Shown: in pieces, positions 41,162 to 48,797 of the stretch | Numbering within the stretch: the first letter of the stretch is position 1 | Layout: each line of letters begins with the position of its first letter | From: Candidatus Methanomethylophilaceae archaeon | GTDB taxonomy: Archaea > Thermoplasmatota > Thermoplasmata > Methanomassiliicoccales > Methanomethylophilaceae | Reading direction: 5' to 3' | Assembly (NCBI GenBank): GCA_017540825.1 | Contig: JAFYAH010000002.1 | Span: 1-50,638 of the forward strand | Length of the DNA stretch: 50,638 nucleotides | Position numbers and translations under genes: made by a program | Notes under the pieces: model-generated | Databases searched by the model: none | The model's input: the letters and a program-made list of their open reading frames with translations, nothing else | Told to the model about the DNA's origin: nothing

Positions 41162-41192
41162 ATTTGTGAAATCTTCACAAAAATGATTTAAA
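41162..41192 (+). promoter_or_regulatory. operator palindrome and TATA box of the AbiL-like genes
   Basis: TTTGTGAA (41162-41169) and TTCACAAA (41173-41180) form a perfect inverted repeat around 3 bases. It stands just upstream of a TTTAAA box at about 41187-41192, which is 25 bases before ATG 41217. The spacing suggests a leaderless transcript controlled by a dimeric regulator. Confidence 0.6.
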
Positions 41193-41216
41193 CTCATATC
41201 TTCTGACCACGTCAGA

Positions 41217-42599
41217 ATGATACTGGATTTCACAGTCGAGAATTACGGGCCCTTCAAAGACGAGGTCGTCCTTGACTTCAGGCCGTCCAAGCTGAGCGAC
41301 CCGGAGGACAACATCCTTCGTTCCGGCAGCCACGAGTCGCTGGACTCCATAGTCGTTTTCGGCCCCAACGCTTCCGGGAAGTCCCGCCTTCTCCATGCTG
41401 TCGGCGTAATGTCCAACCTGATGCGCTTTCCGCTTCCGGCGAACATGCCTATACCGTTCTACGACCCTTTCAGGCTGGATCCCCGCTCCAGGAGATCGCC
41501 CACGAGGATGAGGGTACGCTTCGTGGAGGACAGGATCCTGTACGACTACTCCGTGTCCTACAACTCCGACAGGATCGTCTCCGAAGAGCTGTACCACAGC
41601 CCGAACGGCACCCGCTCCAAGGTGTTCACCAGATCCGCGGACAGCATATCCGTGACCTCGACGCCGTCGGGAAAGAAGCTGTCCCGCATAAAAGGACAGG
41701 CAGGGAGGAACTCCACGTTCGTCTCTGTTGCGGCCCAGTTCAACCATGAAGTGTGCCTGAAGGTCAACGAAGCCATGAGCAGGGTCATCCTGCTGACAGG
41801 CGAGATGGGAGGCGTCATAAACTCCACGATCATGCGGATGAATTCGGATGCAGAATTCAAGTCGAAGCTCGTGGAGGCCATGAACGTCGCCGACTTCAGC
41901 ATATCCGGTATCGACGGCTCGGTCAGAGAGAGGCATGTGGCGGACATGCGCAACATCATTCCGGAGCAGATCATCGGGCTGATGATGGCGACGAGCTCCA
42001 CCAGGATCAATGAGATGACGCTGAGCATGACCCATGACGTCGTCTCGTCGGGACTCAGCGATGCGGACCGCACGTTCCCGTACATCATGGAGTCCAACGG
42101 GACCATCCGCATGCTGTACATAATGGGGCCTGTCATAGAGACCCTCCGCACCGGAGGGTTCCTCGCGGTGGACGAGTTCGCTTCGTTCCTTGACGACTCC
42201 ATCTGCAGATGGATCATAGGGCTGTTCCGCAGCGATAAGAACCCGAACGGCGCCCAGCTCCTGGTGAACACGCACGACCAGCTCCTCATGGACACCGACG
42301 AGCTCCTCCGCAGGGACCAGGTATATCTGGTCTCCAAGGACAGGAGCACGCAGCAGTCCGAGGTCAAAGCGCTGTCCGAGTTCAGCATCAGGAAGGACTG
42401 CGACCCCAGAAGATGGTTCTCTTTGGGAAAGCTGGGGTCCAGGCCCACCATATTGGACGAGGGGTGGTCCGATTTCGAAAGACCCCCGTCCCAAAAAGAT
42501 AGGCCATATCCAGCCGCGGAAGACGGTATTGATGATGGTGGAGGGAGAGTCCGAGGAGGTCTACTTCAACCGCATAGCGCGCATGACAGATCGCTATAG
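41217..42599 (+). CDS. AAA_15/21 ATPase, AbiLi/RloA-like
   Basis: 460 residues. MILDFTVENYGPFKDEVVLDF is the usual start of these RecF-like ATPases; Walker A is FGPNASGKSRLLHAV (near residue 50), Walker B FLAVDEFASFLDDSI and the switch region NTHDQLLMD. The family pairs with RloB in the AbiL abortive-infection system, and an RloB remnant follows directly. The expected end is near residue 410 (SLGKLGSRPTIL); the last 50 codons overlap the RloB frame and are low-complexity, ending in TAG, so a small deletion at the junction probably removed the original stop and the RloB start. Confidence 0.82.
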   Translation: MILDFTVENYGPFKDEVVLDFRPSKLSDPEDNILRSGSHESLDSIVVFGPNASGKSRLLHAVGVMSNLMRFPLPANMPIPFYDPFRLDPRSRRSPTRMRVRFVEDRILYDYSVSYNSDRIVSEELYHSPNGTRSKVFTRSADSISVTSTPSGKKLSRIKGQAGRNSTFVSVAAQFNHEVCLKVNEAMSRVILLTGEMGGVINSTIMRMNSDAEFKSKLVEAMNVADFSISGIDGSVRERHVADMRNIIPEQIIGLMMATSSTRINEMTLSMTHDVVSSGLSDADRTFPYIMESNGTIRMLYIMGPVIETLRTGGFLAVDEFASFLDDSICRWIIGLFRSDKNPNGAQLLVNTHDQLLMDTDELLRRDQVYLVSKDRSTQQSEVKALSEFSIRKDCDPRRWFSLGKLGSRPTILDEGWSDFERPPSQKDRPYPAAEDGIDDGGGRVRGGLLQPHSAHDRSL

Positions 42600-43060
42600 C
42601 ATAAAGACGAAGGTCTCCAAGGACAAGAAATGCGTAGACATAGTCAAGAACTGCGCTGAGGAGGCGAGACGCCTCGGCCTGGAAGACGACGAGATCAGAG
42701 TCGCAGTCTTCGATTCGGATGCGGCTAGCAAGGAAGAGATCGAAGAGGCCGTCCGCATTTCAAAACAGGAAGGCGTCATGGCCATGACATCGAACCTTTC
42801 TTTCGAGGTCTGGCTGCTGATGCACCTCGAAGACGTTTCGCATGTCTATACGCAGAAGGACTACGAGGACAGGCTGTCCTAACTTCTGGGACGCAGATAC
42901 AAGAAATCCCAAGGCCTGAAGGAAATGGTCAGCCCCGACTCGGTCGAATCGGCTATGAGGAGGGGCAGGCGTTATCTGATCGATCCGTCTCCTGCCATCT
43001 GCAAATCCAAGCCTAATTCCACGACCCTGTGGCTTCTGCTGGCCGACTTGCTGGAAATCC
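42532..43060 (+). pseudogene. RloB-like gene interrupted by TAA
   Basis: The frame upstream (PRKTVLMMVEGESEEVYF) and LEDDEIRVAVFDSDA, SNLSFEVWLLMHLEDV match RloB, a Toprim-like effector of AbiL-type defence systems. After RLS there is a TAA at 42880-42882; the same frame then resumes with LLGRRYKKSQGL, SVESAMRRGRRYL and TTLWLLLADLLE, the normal RloB C-terminus, fading near 43060. No clear ATG precedes the conserved start; ATG 42532 is internal. The gene looks inactivated. Confidence 0.78.
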
Positions 43061-43499
43061 GTTTACGATTCGCACCTGGCCCCGTTCGAGGTCCTAGTCT
43101 CCCTGCCAGTCGGCATGCTCCGGTGAAGTGGAGCCCCTCCCTCCGAGGGAGCTCCCCGACCTGGGGCGAGGCGAAGATACAGGCGAACATGACCAGGACT
43201 ACTTCATGAAATCGTGCAGAAAGTGCATGATCCGTTACGGCCCCCGCCTCGACCTGTGCCGCTTCTTCAACGTTGAGACCGATCAAAGGTCGTCGGCATT
43301 CCTATCCCTGATGGGGGTCCCAGAGGGGACACTTTTCTCAGGTAGCCTCGACGCCTTACAATTGCCCCCTCAAAATCCCAAGGGTGCGAATGCCCGTCGT
43401 ATCGGAATGAGCGCCCCCTTTTGTAGATATCCTTCGCGTGGGACAGGAAGATCTGCAGGATATCCCTCAGGAGAGCACGGGACGTGGGACGGCCGACGC
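43061..43499. other. no recognisable gene
   Basis: About 440 bases between the RloB remnant and the zinc-ribbon genes. A short plus-strand frame near 43205-43260 contains CRKCMIRYG and a further Cys, a faint zinc-ribbon likeness without start or full domain. I see nothing else. Confidence 0.4.
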
Positions 43500-43808
43500 T
43501 CAGTACCCGTAATGTATATGGAACGACCCGAACCAGAAGAACACGGCGAAGAAGCCTATCGCGCCCACGACCAAGGATATTATGGTGCCGTACGCGGCCA
43601 TCTTCGAGCACTTGGGCTTCTCGTCGTGCCAGGCGGCCCACAGTATTATCCCGACCACGGGTATGAGGAACGCTATTATCGCCCACAGGACGCTCCCGTC
43701 GTCGTTAACCTCCTTGTCGGTCCTCACGGTGTTCTGCTGGACCCCGCACTTGGGGCAGAACACCGCCTCGTCGTCTATGACCTCGCCGCACTTCCTGCAA
43801 TACGCCAT
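43500..43808 (-). CDS. zinc-ribbon membrane protein, copy 1
   Basis: 102 residues. An N-terminal zinc ribbon (YCRKCGEVIDDEAVFCPKCG) is followed by an acidic linker and two hydrophobic helices (LWAIIAFLIPVVGIILWAAW and GTIISLVVGAIGFFAVFFWF). Function unknown. The first 75 bases of the gene are identical to those of the next gene upstream, so the pair arose by tandem duplication. Stop TGA. Confidence 0.8.
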   Translation of the reverse strand: MAYCRKCGEVIDDEAVFCPKCGVQQNTVRTDKEVNDDGSVLWAIIAFLIPVVGIILWAAWHDEKPKCSKMAAYGTIISLVVGAIGFFAVFFWFGSFHIHYGY

Positions 43809-44121
43809 CCGACCTCCTCCTGCCTCGATGCCAAGGCGCCGTCGCGAGAAGCCATATCGCAGGGATCGCCAGGAACGCCCATATTATGGCCGCCGCCAGG
43901 GCCCCCAGCCCGGCCATCTTCGCGCTCCTGGGCTTCTCGTGCAGCCATATTATCCACAGGACGAGCCCTGCGACGGGGATTATGAACCCCAGGACCGCCC
44001 AGAGGAAGCTGCCGTCGTCGTCGGAGCGGTCCGACTTCAGAGGAGCCTGCTGGACCCCGCACTTGGGGCAGAACACCGCCTCGTCGTCTATGACCTCGCC
44101 GCACTTCCTGCAATACGCCAT
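43705..44121 (-). CDS. zinc-ribbon membrane protein, copy 2, stop lost
   Basis: Same layout as the following copy: zinc ribbon, acidic linker (SDRSDDDGS), helix FLWAVLGFIIPVAGLVLWII and a second hydrophobic segment (ALAAAIIWAFLAIPAIWLL). The natural end is near 43820 (ATAPWHRG). The frame then runs out of phase through the start of copy 1 to 43705, adding an Arg-rich tail. This suggests a deletion of the spacer between the copies. Confidence 0.72.
   Translation of the reverse strand: MAYCRKCGEVIDDEAVFCPKCGVQQAPLKSDRSDDDGSFLWAVLGFIIPVAGLVLWIIWLHEKPRSAKMAGLGALAAAIIWAFLAIPAIWLLATAPWHRGRRRSDGVLQEVRRGHRRRGGVLPQVRGPAEHREDRQGG
43734..43808. repeat. 75-bp direct repeat, first copy
   Basis: Identical to 44047-44121 at offset 313. 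It encodes the shared zinc ribbon. Perfect identity at silent positions, beside diverged downstream helices, points to recent duplication or gene conversion of this part only. Confidence 0.9.
44047..44121. repeat. 75-bp direct repeat, second copy
   Basis: Second copy of the repeat at 43734-43808, covering the 5' end of the upstream zinc-ribbon gene. Confidence 0.9.
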
Positions 44122-44201
44122 ATGACCGCCTCTCAGCCTTAGAAGTAAAGGGATGCCCCGATATAAACGTCTGTCCTTGGTTCACGAGAACCCCGCACGT
44201 C

Positions 44202-45563
44202 ATGTTTTTACATGGAATCGCCGTTGACAATCTCATGATGGAGGACCTCCGCACCGAGTTCAAGCGCGAATGGAGCAGGGAACACCTCCGCAACGTCGCC
44301 GCGTTCGCCAACACGGACGGAGGAACCTTGTACATAGGCTTGGCCGACGACGGCACTCCGATCGGAGTGAAAGACATAGAGAAGGCCTGAAACGCATCCC
44401 TGACGAGATACAGAACGCCCTGGGGATAGTCCCGACCGTTGACCGCTGCTCCGTGGACGGGAAGGAATGCATATCCATAGCAGTCGAAGAGCGCCGAGAC
44501 AGTGTTCCTGAGCGGGAGGGCATGGGTGAAGTCGGGAAGCACCACAAGGTCCCTGTCCGGCGCGGAGCTCAGGGAGAGGATACTGAAGGACTCCCGCATC
44601 TCGTGGACCGACCTCCCGGCGGACGGGATCGGCACAGACGACCTATCCCCCGAAGCCGTCAGGCATTTCATCAGGTCTTCCGGCAACGACGCCAACGTCT
44701 CGGAGCCTATAGCCGAGGGCGACATCCGCAGCGTGCTCTCCCATCTGGACATGATCAAGCCCGACGGCCGCATCTCCAAAGCCGCGGTGCTCCTCTTCCA
44801 TCCCGAGCCGTGGAGGGTCGTCCGCGGGGCCTTCCTCATGATAGGGGAGTTCTCGGAGAAGGACGACCTTATGAGGTAGGAGTACGTCAGATGCCCTCTG
44901 ATCTTGCTCCCAGACAGAGCCCTGTCCGTGCTCATGGACAAGTTCGTCCCCGGATCGTTCGACTATTCCGACATGAGAAGGAAGACGGTTCACAGGTACC
45001 CTCCCGAAGCGGTCCGCGAAATGCTGACCAACGCCATAATCCACAAAGACTCCTCCTCCCAGGAGCCTATAACGGTAAAGGTACGTCCTGGGAGCCTGTC
45101 CGTATTCAACTTCGGCAGTCTCCCCGAGGGCTGGACCGTGGAGGACCTGTACAGAGAGCACGCGTCGGTGCGCCACAACTACCTCATGGCCGAAGCCTTC
45201 CACGAGGCGGGATACATCGAGAAGTGGGGAAAGGGCATAGGCATGATCATAGAGTCCTGCAAAGAGGCGGGGCTCCCTGTCCCGATCTTCCAGGTACGCC
45301 AGAACGGCCTGGACGTCACCATCGAGAACCCGTCTGCAGAGACGGTTCCCGCAGGGCTGAGCGACGCAGAGGAGGCGGTCATGCGCGCCATAATGAACGG
45401 CTGCCGCACCAGAACGGCGATTTCAGCGGAGACGGGATTCTCGGATGCGAAGGTCAAAAGGGCTATATCCTCGCTCACCGAGTCGAATCGGATTAGAAGA
45501 GAAGGCTCCAACAAGAACGGACGCTGGGTTGTCCTCAGCGGCCAATTTTTTATCGGTTCATAA
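44202..45563 (+). pseudogene. AlbA_2 (Schlafen-like) regulator with frameshifts and in-frame TAG
   Basis: The first part (TEFKREWSREHLRNVAAFANTDGG read in pieces, then IGLADDGTPIGV) is an AlbA_2 domain. At about 44385 the frame shifts to KRIPDEIQNALGIVPTVDR and ECISIAVEE, and near 44490 it shifts back to TVFLSGRAWVKSGSTTRSL. A TAG at 44877-44879 follows DLMR; the frame goes on with EYVRCPLILLPDRALSVLMD, YPPEAVREMLTNAIIHKDSS and a C-terminal winged helix (AEEAVMRAIMNGCRTRTAIS-like). Three lesions make a functional protein unlikely. A sister remnant lies at 17800-18461. Stop TAA. Confidence 0.82.
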
Positions 45564-45631
45564 TGACCCGATAAATGACCCGATAAAACAGATGAAAGGA
45601 AAGTCGCGGGAACCTTCGCCCCGCTTTGAGA

Positions 45632-46429
45632 TCATTTCTTGATCGCATCCGCGACGCGGTCGACGAAGAGCTGCCTGAACTCCGGGATCTCCCCCAGCCC
45701 TTTGACGACCGGGAACACCTTGTACCCGTTGTGCTCCATCACAGATTTGAGAGAGTCTTCCTCGTCGCCGGCCATGTCGTTGTTGGCATGGTCCCCCGCG
45801 ACTATCATGAAGGGCTGCAGGACCACGTTCCTTATCCCGGCCCCCTTCATCAGCGCCATGGTGTCGTAGAAGTCGGGGAATCCCTCCACCGTGGTCACGA
45901 ACACGTCGTCCAGCCCCGAGAGCCACAGCGCAAGCTGCAGCTGGCTGTACGCAGAGTTCGCGAAGTGCTCCGTCCCGTGCCCCATGAGGACGACCGCCGC
46001 GTCCGGCCCGGCCATCTCCTTGGCGGGCTCGACTATCCCCACGCCGATGGCCTCGACCACCTTGTCGTAGTCCTCCTGCGACGTCAGCAGGGGCTTCCCC
46101 ATCCTGATGCACCTGAACCTGTCCCTGAACTGCTCCACGAACCCTGCCACGAAGTCGTACTCGGTCCCGTTCATGATGTGCGTGGGCTGCACCACCACGG
46201 TGTCGAACCCGTCGTCGGCCAGCCTCTGGAGGGCGGCGTCTATGTAGTCCACGCTCTCCCCGTCGCGCTCCTTGAGCTTCTTGATGATCATCTTGCTGGT
46301 GAAGGCCCTGCGGACCTCCCATGCGGGGAAGGATTCGGCCAGGAGGCCCTCGATGGCCCCTATGGTCTTCTCGCGGTTGTCGTTATAGCTCGTCCCGAAG
46401 CTTATGACCAGAAGCGCTTTCTTCGCCAT
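45632..46429 (-). CDS. cbiK: sirohydrochlorin cobaltochelatase CbiK
   Basis: Inserts cobalt into sirohydrochlorin in the anaerobic route to cobalamin-type cofactors, which methyl-transferring methanogens need. The start LLVISFGTSYNDNREKTI is typical. Catalytic histidines are visible in VVVQPTHIMNGTEY and FMIVAGDHANNDMAGDE. The 265 residues from ATG 46429 match CbiK rather than the shorter CbiX-S; ATG 46450 is an alternative. No other cobalamin genes are adjacent; it stands alone between accessory genes. Stop TGA. Confidence 0.93.
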   Translation of the reverse strand: MAKKALLVISFGTSYNDNREKTIGAIEGLLAESFPAWEVRRAFTSKMIIKKLKERDGESVDYIDAALQRLADDGFDTVVVQPTHIMNGTEYDFVAGFVEQFRDRFRCIRMGKPLLTSQEDYDKVVEAIGVGIVEPAKEMAGPDAAVVLMGHGTEHFANSAYSQLQLALWLSGLDDVFVTTVEGFPDFYDTMALMKGAGIRNVVLQPFMIVAGDHANNDMAGDEEDSLKSVMEHNGYKVFPVVKGLGEIPEFRQLFVDRVADAIKK

Positions 46430-46539
46430 GATATCGGCTGGACATGACATCCATCGGATAAATCACTTGTCGGCGTACGGAGGATGTCCCGTGCGCGCAC
46501 GCGCCCCTTTTAAGACAGCAAGGGGAATGATCGCCGTCC

Positions 46540-47487
46540 ATGGCACAGAACGGGCGCATGAGGCCGACGGCGGACCAGGACTTCAAGGCGATGATGGGGG
46601 ATCCCAGGGTGCTCGCCTGCCTGCTGAGGATCGCCGTGCCGGAGATGGATAACACGAGCGCGGAGTCGGTCCGCGAGATGATGAGGAACGGCACGATAGC
46701 GCCGCTGAACACCGAGCTGGTGACGCCCATGGGCCGGCCCATGCGCATGGACGTGTTTTACAAGGTCCTCTTACCGGGAGGAAGATGGGCATAGGTCGAC
46801 ATCGAAGGGCAGATGTACCGCGATCGCGGCGACAGGTATCTCCGCAGGGGGCTGGCGTACACAGCAAAGGTCCTGGACGACCAAAGAGGGCTGCCCGGAT
46901 GGAAAGGATACTCGAGCACGTGCAAGGTGTACGCGATATGGGTGCTCTTCGAGCCGCACAGGACGGAGCGCAACGCGGTCGTCAGGCACAGGATAGAAGG
47001 CGCCGTCGAATCGCGCCTGCACAGGCCGGCACCCGAAAGCCTCGACATGATCGACCTTGTCACCGTGGGGATAGGGCACCCGGACGATGCCGAGACCGAG
47101 GACATGAAATCGTTCGACGCCCTGTTCTATAAGAAGATAGGAAGAAGGAAGCAGGAGAGAATTCTGAAGGAAGCTTTTAAGTTGAGTCCGAAAGATGGTC
47201 TTCTGAGACTGACAAGAGGTTGGAGGATGAGCCTAGACAAGGAGTTCGAGAACCACTGGAAGAGGATAGGAAGGAAAGAAGGAGTCGCGATTGGCGTGGA
47301 GAAAGGAGTTGCAAAAGGGAGAGCAGAGGAGCGCGAGAAAACCGTGGAGATGTACGCTGACTCGGTCCTGGCCATCATGAAGGAGAAAGGGGATTCCCTC
47401 GAAGACTCGATGAGGTACGTTCCGTCCCAATTATCCGATCTGGTTAGGAAAAGGGTGGAAGACAGATTGGCCAAAGCTACCCCATGA
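46540..47487 (+). CDS. Rpn/YhgA-like PD-(D/E)XK nuclease-transposase protein with in-frame TAG
   Basis: The N-terminus (TADQDFKAMMGDPRVLACLL, then LNTELVTPMGRPMRMDVFYKV) is that of the PD-(D/E)XK transposase-associated family (Rpn-like), with the catalytic Asp in RMDVFYKV. TAG at 46792-46794 follows GGRWA; four codons later comes VDIEGQM, with the catalytic Glu and Gln. The frame then continues unbroken through RRGLAYTAKVL and WVLFEP to a basic, helical C-terminus, ending in TGA at 47487. A stop here would remove half the active site, so the gene works only with readthrough. A CTTTTAAG box lies about 28 bases before ATG 46540. Rpn proteins are nucleases linked to recombination and phage defence. 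Confidence 0.8.
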
Positions 47488-47535
47488 CGAGATCAATGCG
47501 CGCGTGTAATTCGAATCGCAGGAGATGAATCTACC

Positions 47536-48246
47536 ATGGGCAACCTGGACAAGGAGTTCGAGAACCACTGGAAGAGGATAGGATGGAAAGAAGGCTGGGA
47601 AAAAGGATGGAAAGAAGGCTGGGAAAAAGGATGGAAAGAAGGCTGGGAAAAAGGATGGAAAGAAGGCTGGGCTCAAGGCGTAGAGGAGGAGCGCAAAAAG
47701 GCCGCGGACGGGTTTGCCTACTTTGTATTAGCCCTCATGAAGGAGAAGGGATGCGCGCTCGAGGACTCGATGAGGTACGTTCCGTCCCAATTATCCGACC
47801 AGGTGAAAAAGAAGGTGGAGGACCGCCTCAGGCATGCGTCCGGCGATTCCCAAACCTCTGACTCGCGCACGAACCTATTTGATGTTCAGACGACATCCGC
47901 TGTCCATGACAACCGTCATAATGCACACGTCCATGGGAAACATCGTCATCAAGCTGCACGAAGACATGCCGATCACCACCGGCAACTTCGTGAAGCTCGC
48001 CAACGAAGGCTTCTACGACGGCGTGATATTCCACAGGGTCATCGAGGACTTCATGATCCAGGGCGGCGACCCGGACGGAACCGGATGCGGCGGACCGGGA
48101 TACACCATCGAGGACGAGTTCGGACATGGGCACTCCAACGTCAGGGGGACCATCGCCATGGCCAACACCGGGCGCCCCAACACCGGAGGAAGCCAGTTCT
48201 TCATCAACACCGTCGACAACAGCTACCTCGACAAGGAGAACCCTAG
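47536..48246 (+). CDS. duplicated C-terminal part of the Rpn-like gene with WKEGWEKG repeats
   Basis: NLDKEFENHWKRIG and EDSMRYVPSQLSD repeat the end of the preceding gene, with nearly identical DNA, so this is a partial duplication lacking the catalytic part. Between them a 24-bp unit coding WKEGWEKG is present almost four times. The recognisable part ends near 47826; the frame then runs out of phase through the cyclophilin gene to 48246. Whether it is expressed is unknown; an AGGAGATGA site lies upstream of ATG 47536. Confidence 0.5.
   Translation: MGNLDKEFENHWKRIGWKEGWEKGWKEGWEKGWKEGWEKGWKEGWAQGVEEERKKAADGFAYFVLALMKEKGCALEDSMRYVPSQLSDQVKKKVEDRLRHASGDSQTSDSRTNLFDVQTTSAVHDNRHNAHVHGKHRHQAARRHADHHRQLREARQRRLLRRRDIPQGHRGLHDPGRRPGRNRMRRTGIHHRGRVRTWALQRQGDHRHGQHRAPQHRRKPVLHQHRRQQLPRQGEP
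47581..47672 (+). repeat. 24-bp tandem repeat, nearly four copies
   Basis: Perfect units at 47581-47604, 47605-47628 and 47629-47652, and a partial fourth to 47672. Each unit encodes eight residues (GWKEGWEK in register), so gain or loss of units keeps the frame. The mix of Trp, Lys and Glu suggests an amphipathic helix or coiled coil. Confidence 0.92.
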
Positions 48247-48388
48247 CACCCCCTACGCCCACCCCGTCTTCGGCACCGTCATCGAGGGGATGGAAGTGGC
48301 CGACGCCATCAGCAAGGTCAAGACCGACCGCAACGACAAGCCCCTGAGAGACGTGGTCATCGAGAGGATGCAGGTCCTCGACGACTGA
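47906..48388 (+). CDS. cyclophilin-type peptidyl-prolyl isomerase
   Basis: Catalyses cis-trans isomerisation of prolyl bonds. Hallmarks: TTGNFVKLANEGFYDG, the active-site Arg in VIFHRVIEDFMIQGGDP, and MANTGRPNTGGSQFFI. About 160 residues, a single cytoplasmic domain with no signal peptide. I choose ATG 47906 because the domain starts there (TTVIMHTSMGNIVIKL) and an AT-rich CTATTTGA box lies about 28 bases upstream. Stop TGA, followed by a hairpin terminator. Confidence 0.95.
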   Translation: MTTVIMHTSMGNIVIKLHEDMPITTGNFVKLANEGFYDGVIFHRVIEDFMIQGGDPDGTGCGGPGYTIEDEFGHGHSNVRGTIAMANTGRPNTGGSQFFINTVDNSYLDKENPSTPYAHPVFGTVIEGMEVADAISKVKTDRNDKPLRDVVIERMQVLDD

Positions 48389-48399
48389 GGGCAAAACCC

Positions 48400-48427
48400 G
48401 GAGGGTCTCCCCCTCCGCTTTCTTTTT
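48400..48427. terminator. hairpin with T-tract between convergent genes
   Basis: GGAGGG (48400-48405) pairs with CCCTCC (48411-48416) around TCTCC, followed by CTTTCTTTTTT. It serves the cyclophilin gene and perhaps the convergent PIN gene. Confidence 0.7.
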
Positions 48428-48793
48428 TCACTGGACGAGGTAGTCGTCCACCACAAGATGCCTTCCGGAGCGGAGGTATATCAGCGGGACCTTCTCCTTC
48501 CTGAGCCTCCCGCGGAGCTCCTTGTCGTTGGTTAGGACGTAGGCGCCCTCCTTGAGGGCCAGCTCTATGACGGAGTCGTCGCCGGAAGCCTTCGTAGGGA
48601 TGATCTCGTACCTGCGGGCGAGCATGAGGGCCGCCCTGGCGTACCTGTGCTTGAGATGCTTCAGCTCCCCTATAAGCGGGCCTGGGACGACTATCCTGGA
48701 CTCGCCCAGAAGGTCTCTGAGGGCGATGTCCAGGTTTATCCTGACCTCGAAGGGCATCAGTAAGGCGTTTGTGTCCAAGACCACGGTCTGCAT
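48428..48793 (-). CDS. PIN-domain protein, Fcf1/VapC9-like
   Basis: 121 residues. The PIN acidic residues lie in VVLDTNALLMPFEV, PGPLIGELKHL, SGDDSVIELAL and VLTNDKELRGRL. This archaeal group (UPF0129 type) is related to Fcf1/Utp24, which cleaves pre-rRNA. It follows aIF2 gamma by 4 bases, a conserved arrangement with S6e upstream, which supports a role in ribosome or RNA maturation rather than a toxin; no antitoxin gene is adjacent. Stop TGA. Confidence 0.88.
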   Translation of the reverse strand: MQTVVLDTNALLMPFEVRINLDIALRDLLGESRIVVPGPLIGELKHLKHRYARAALMLARRYEIIPTKASGDDSVIELALKEGAYVLTNDKELRGRLRKEKVPLIYLRSGRHLVVDDYLVQ

Positions 48794-48797
48794 GGCC

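Noticed and set aside
44270-45496. Plus-strand frame of 408 codons over the AlbA_2 gene
   Set aside because: Only its short segment near 44390-44490 is real coding (between two frameshifts); the rest is out of frame with clear AlbA_2 homology.
47581-47672. 24-bp repeats considered as a CRISPR array
   Set aside because: The units are contiguous without spacers and stay in a protein frame.
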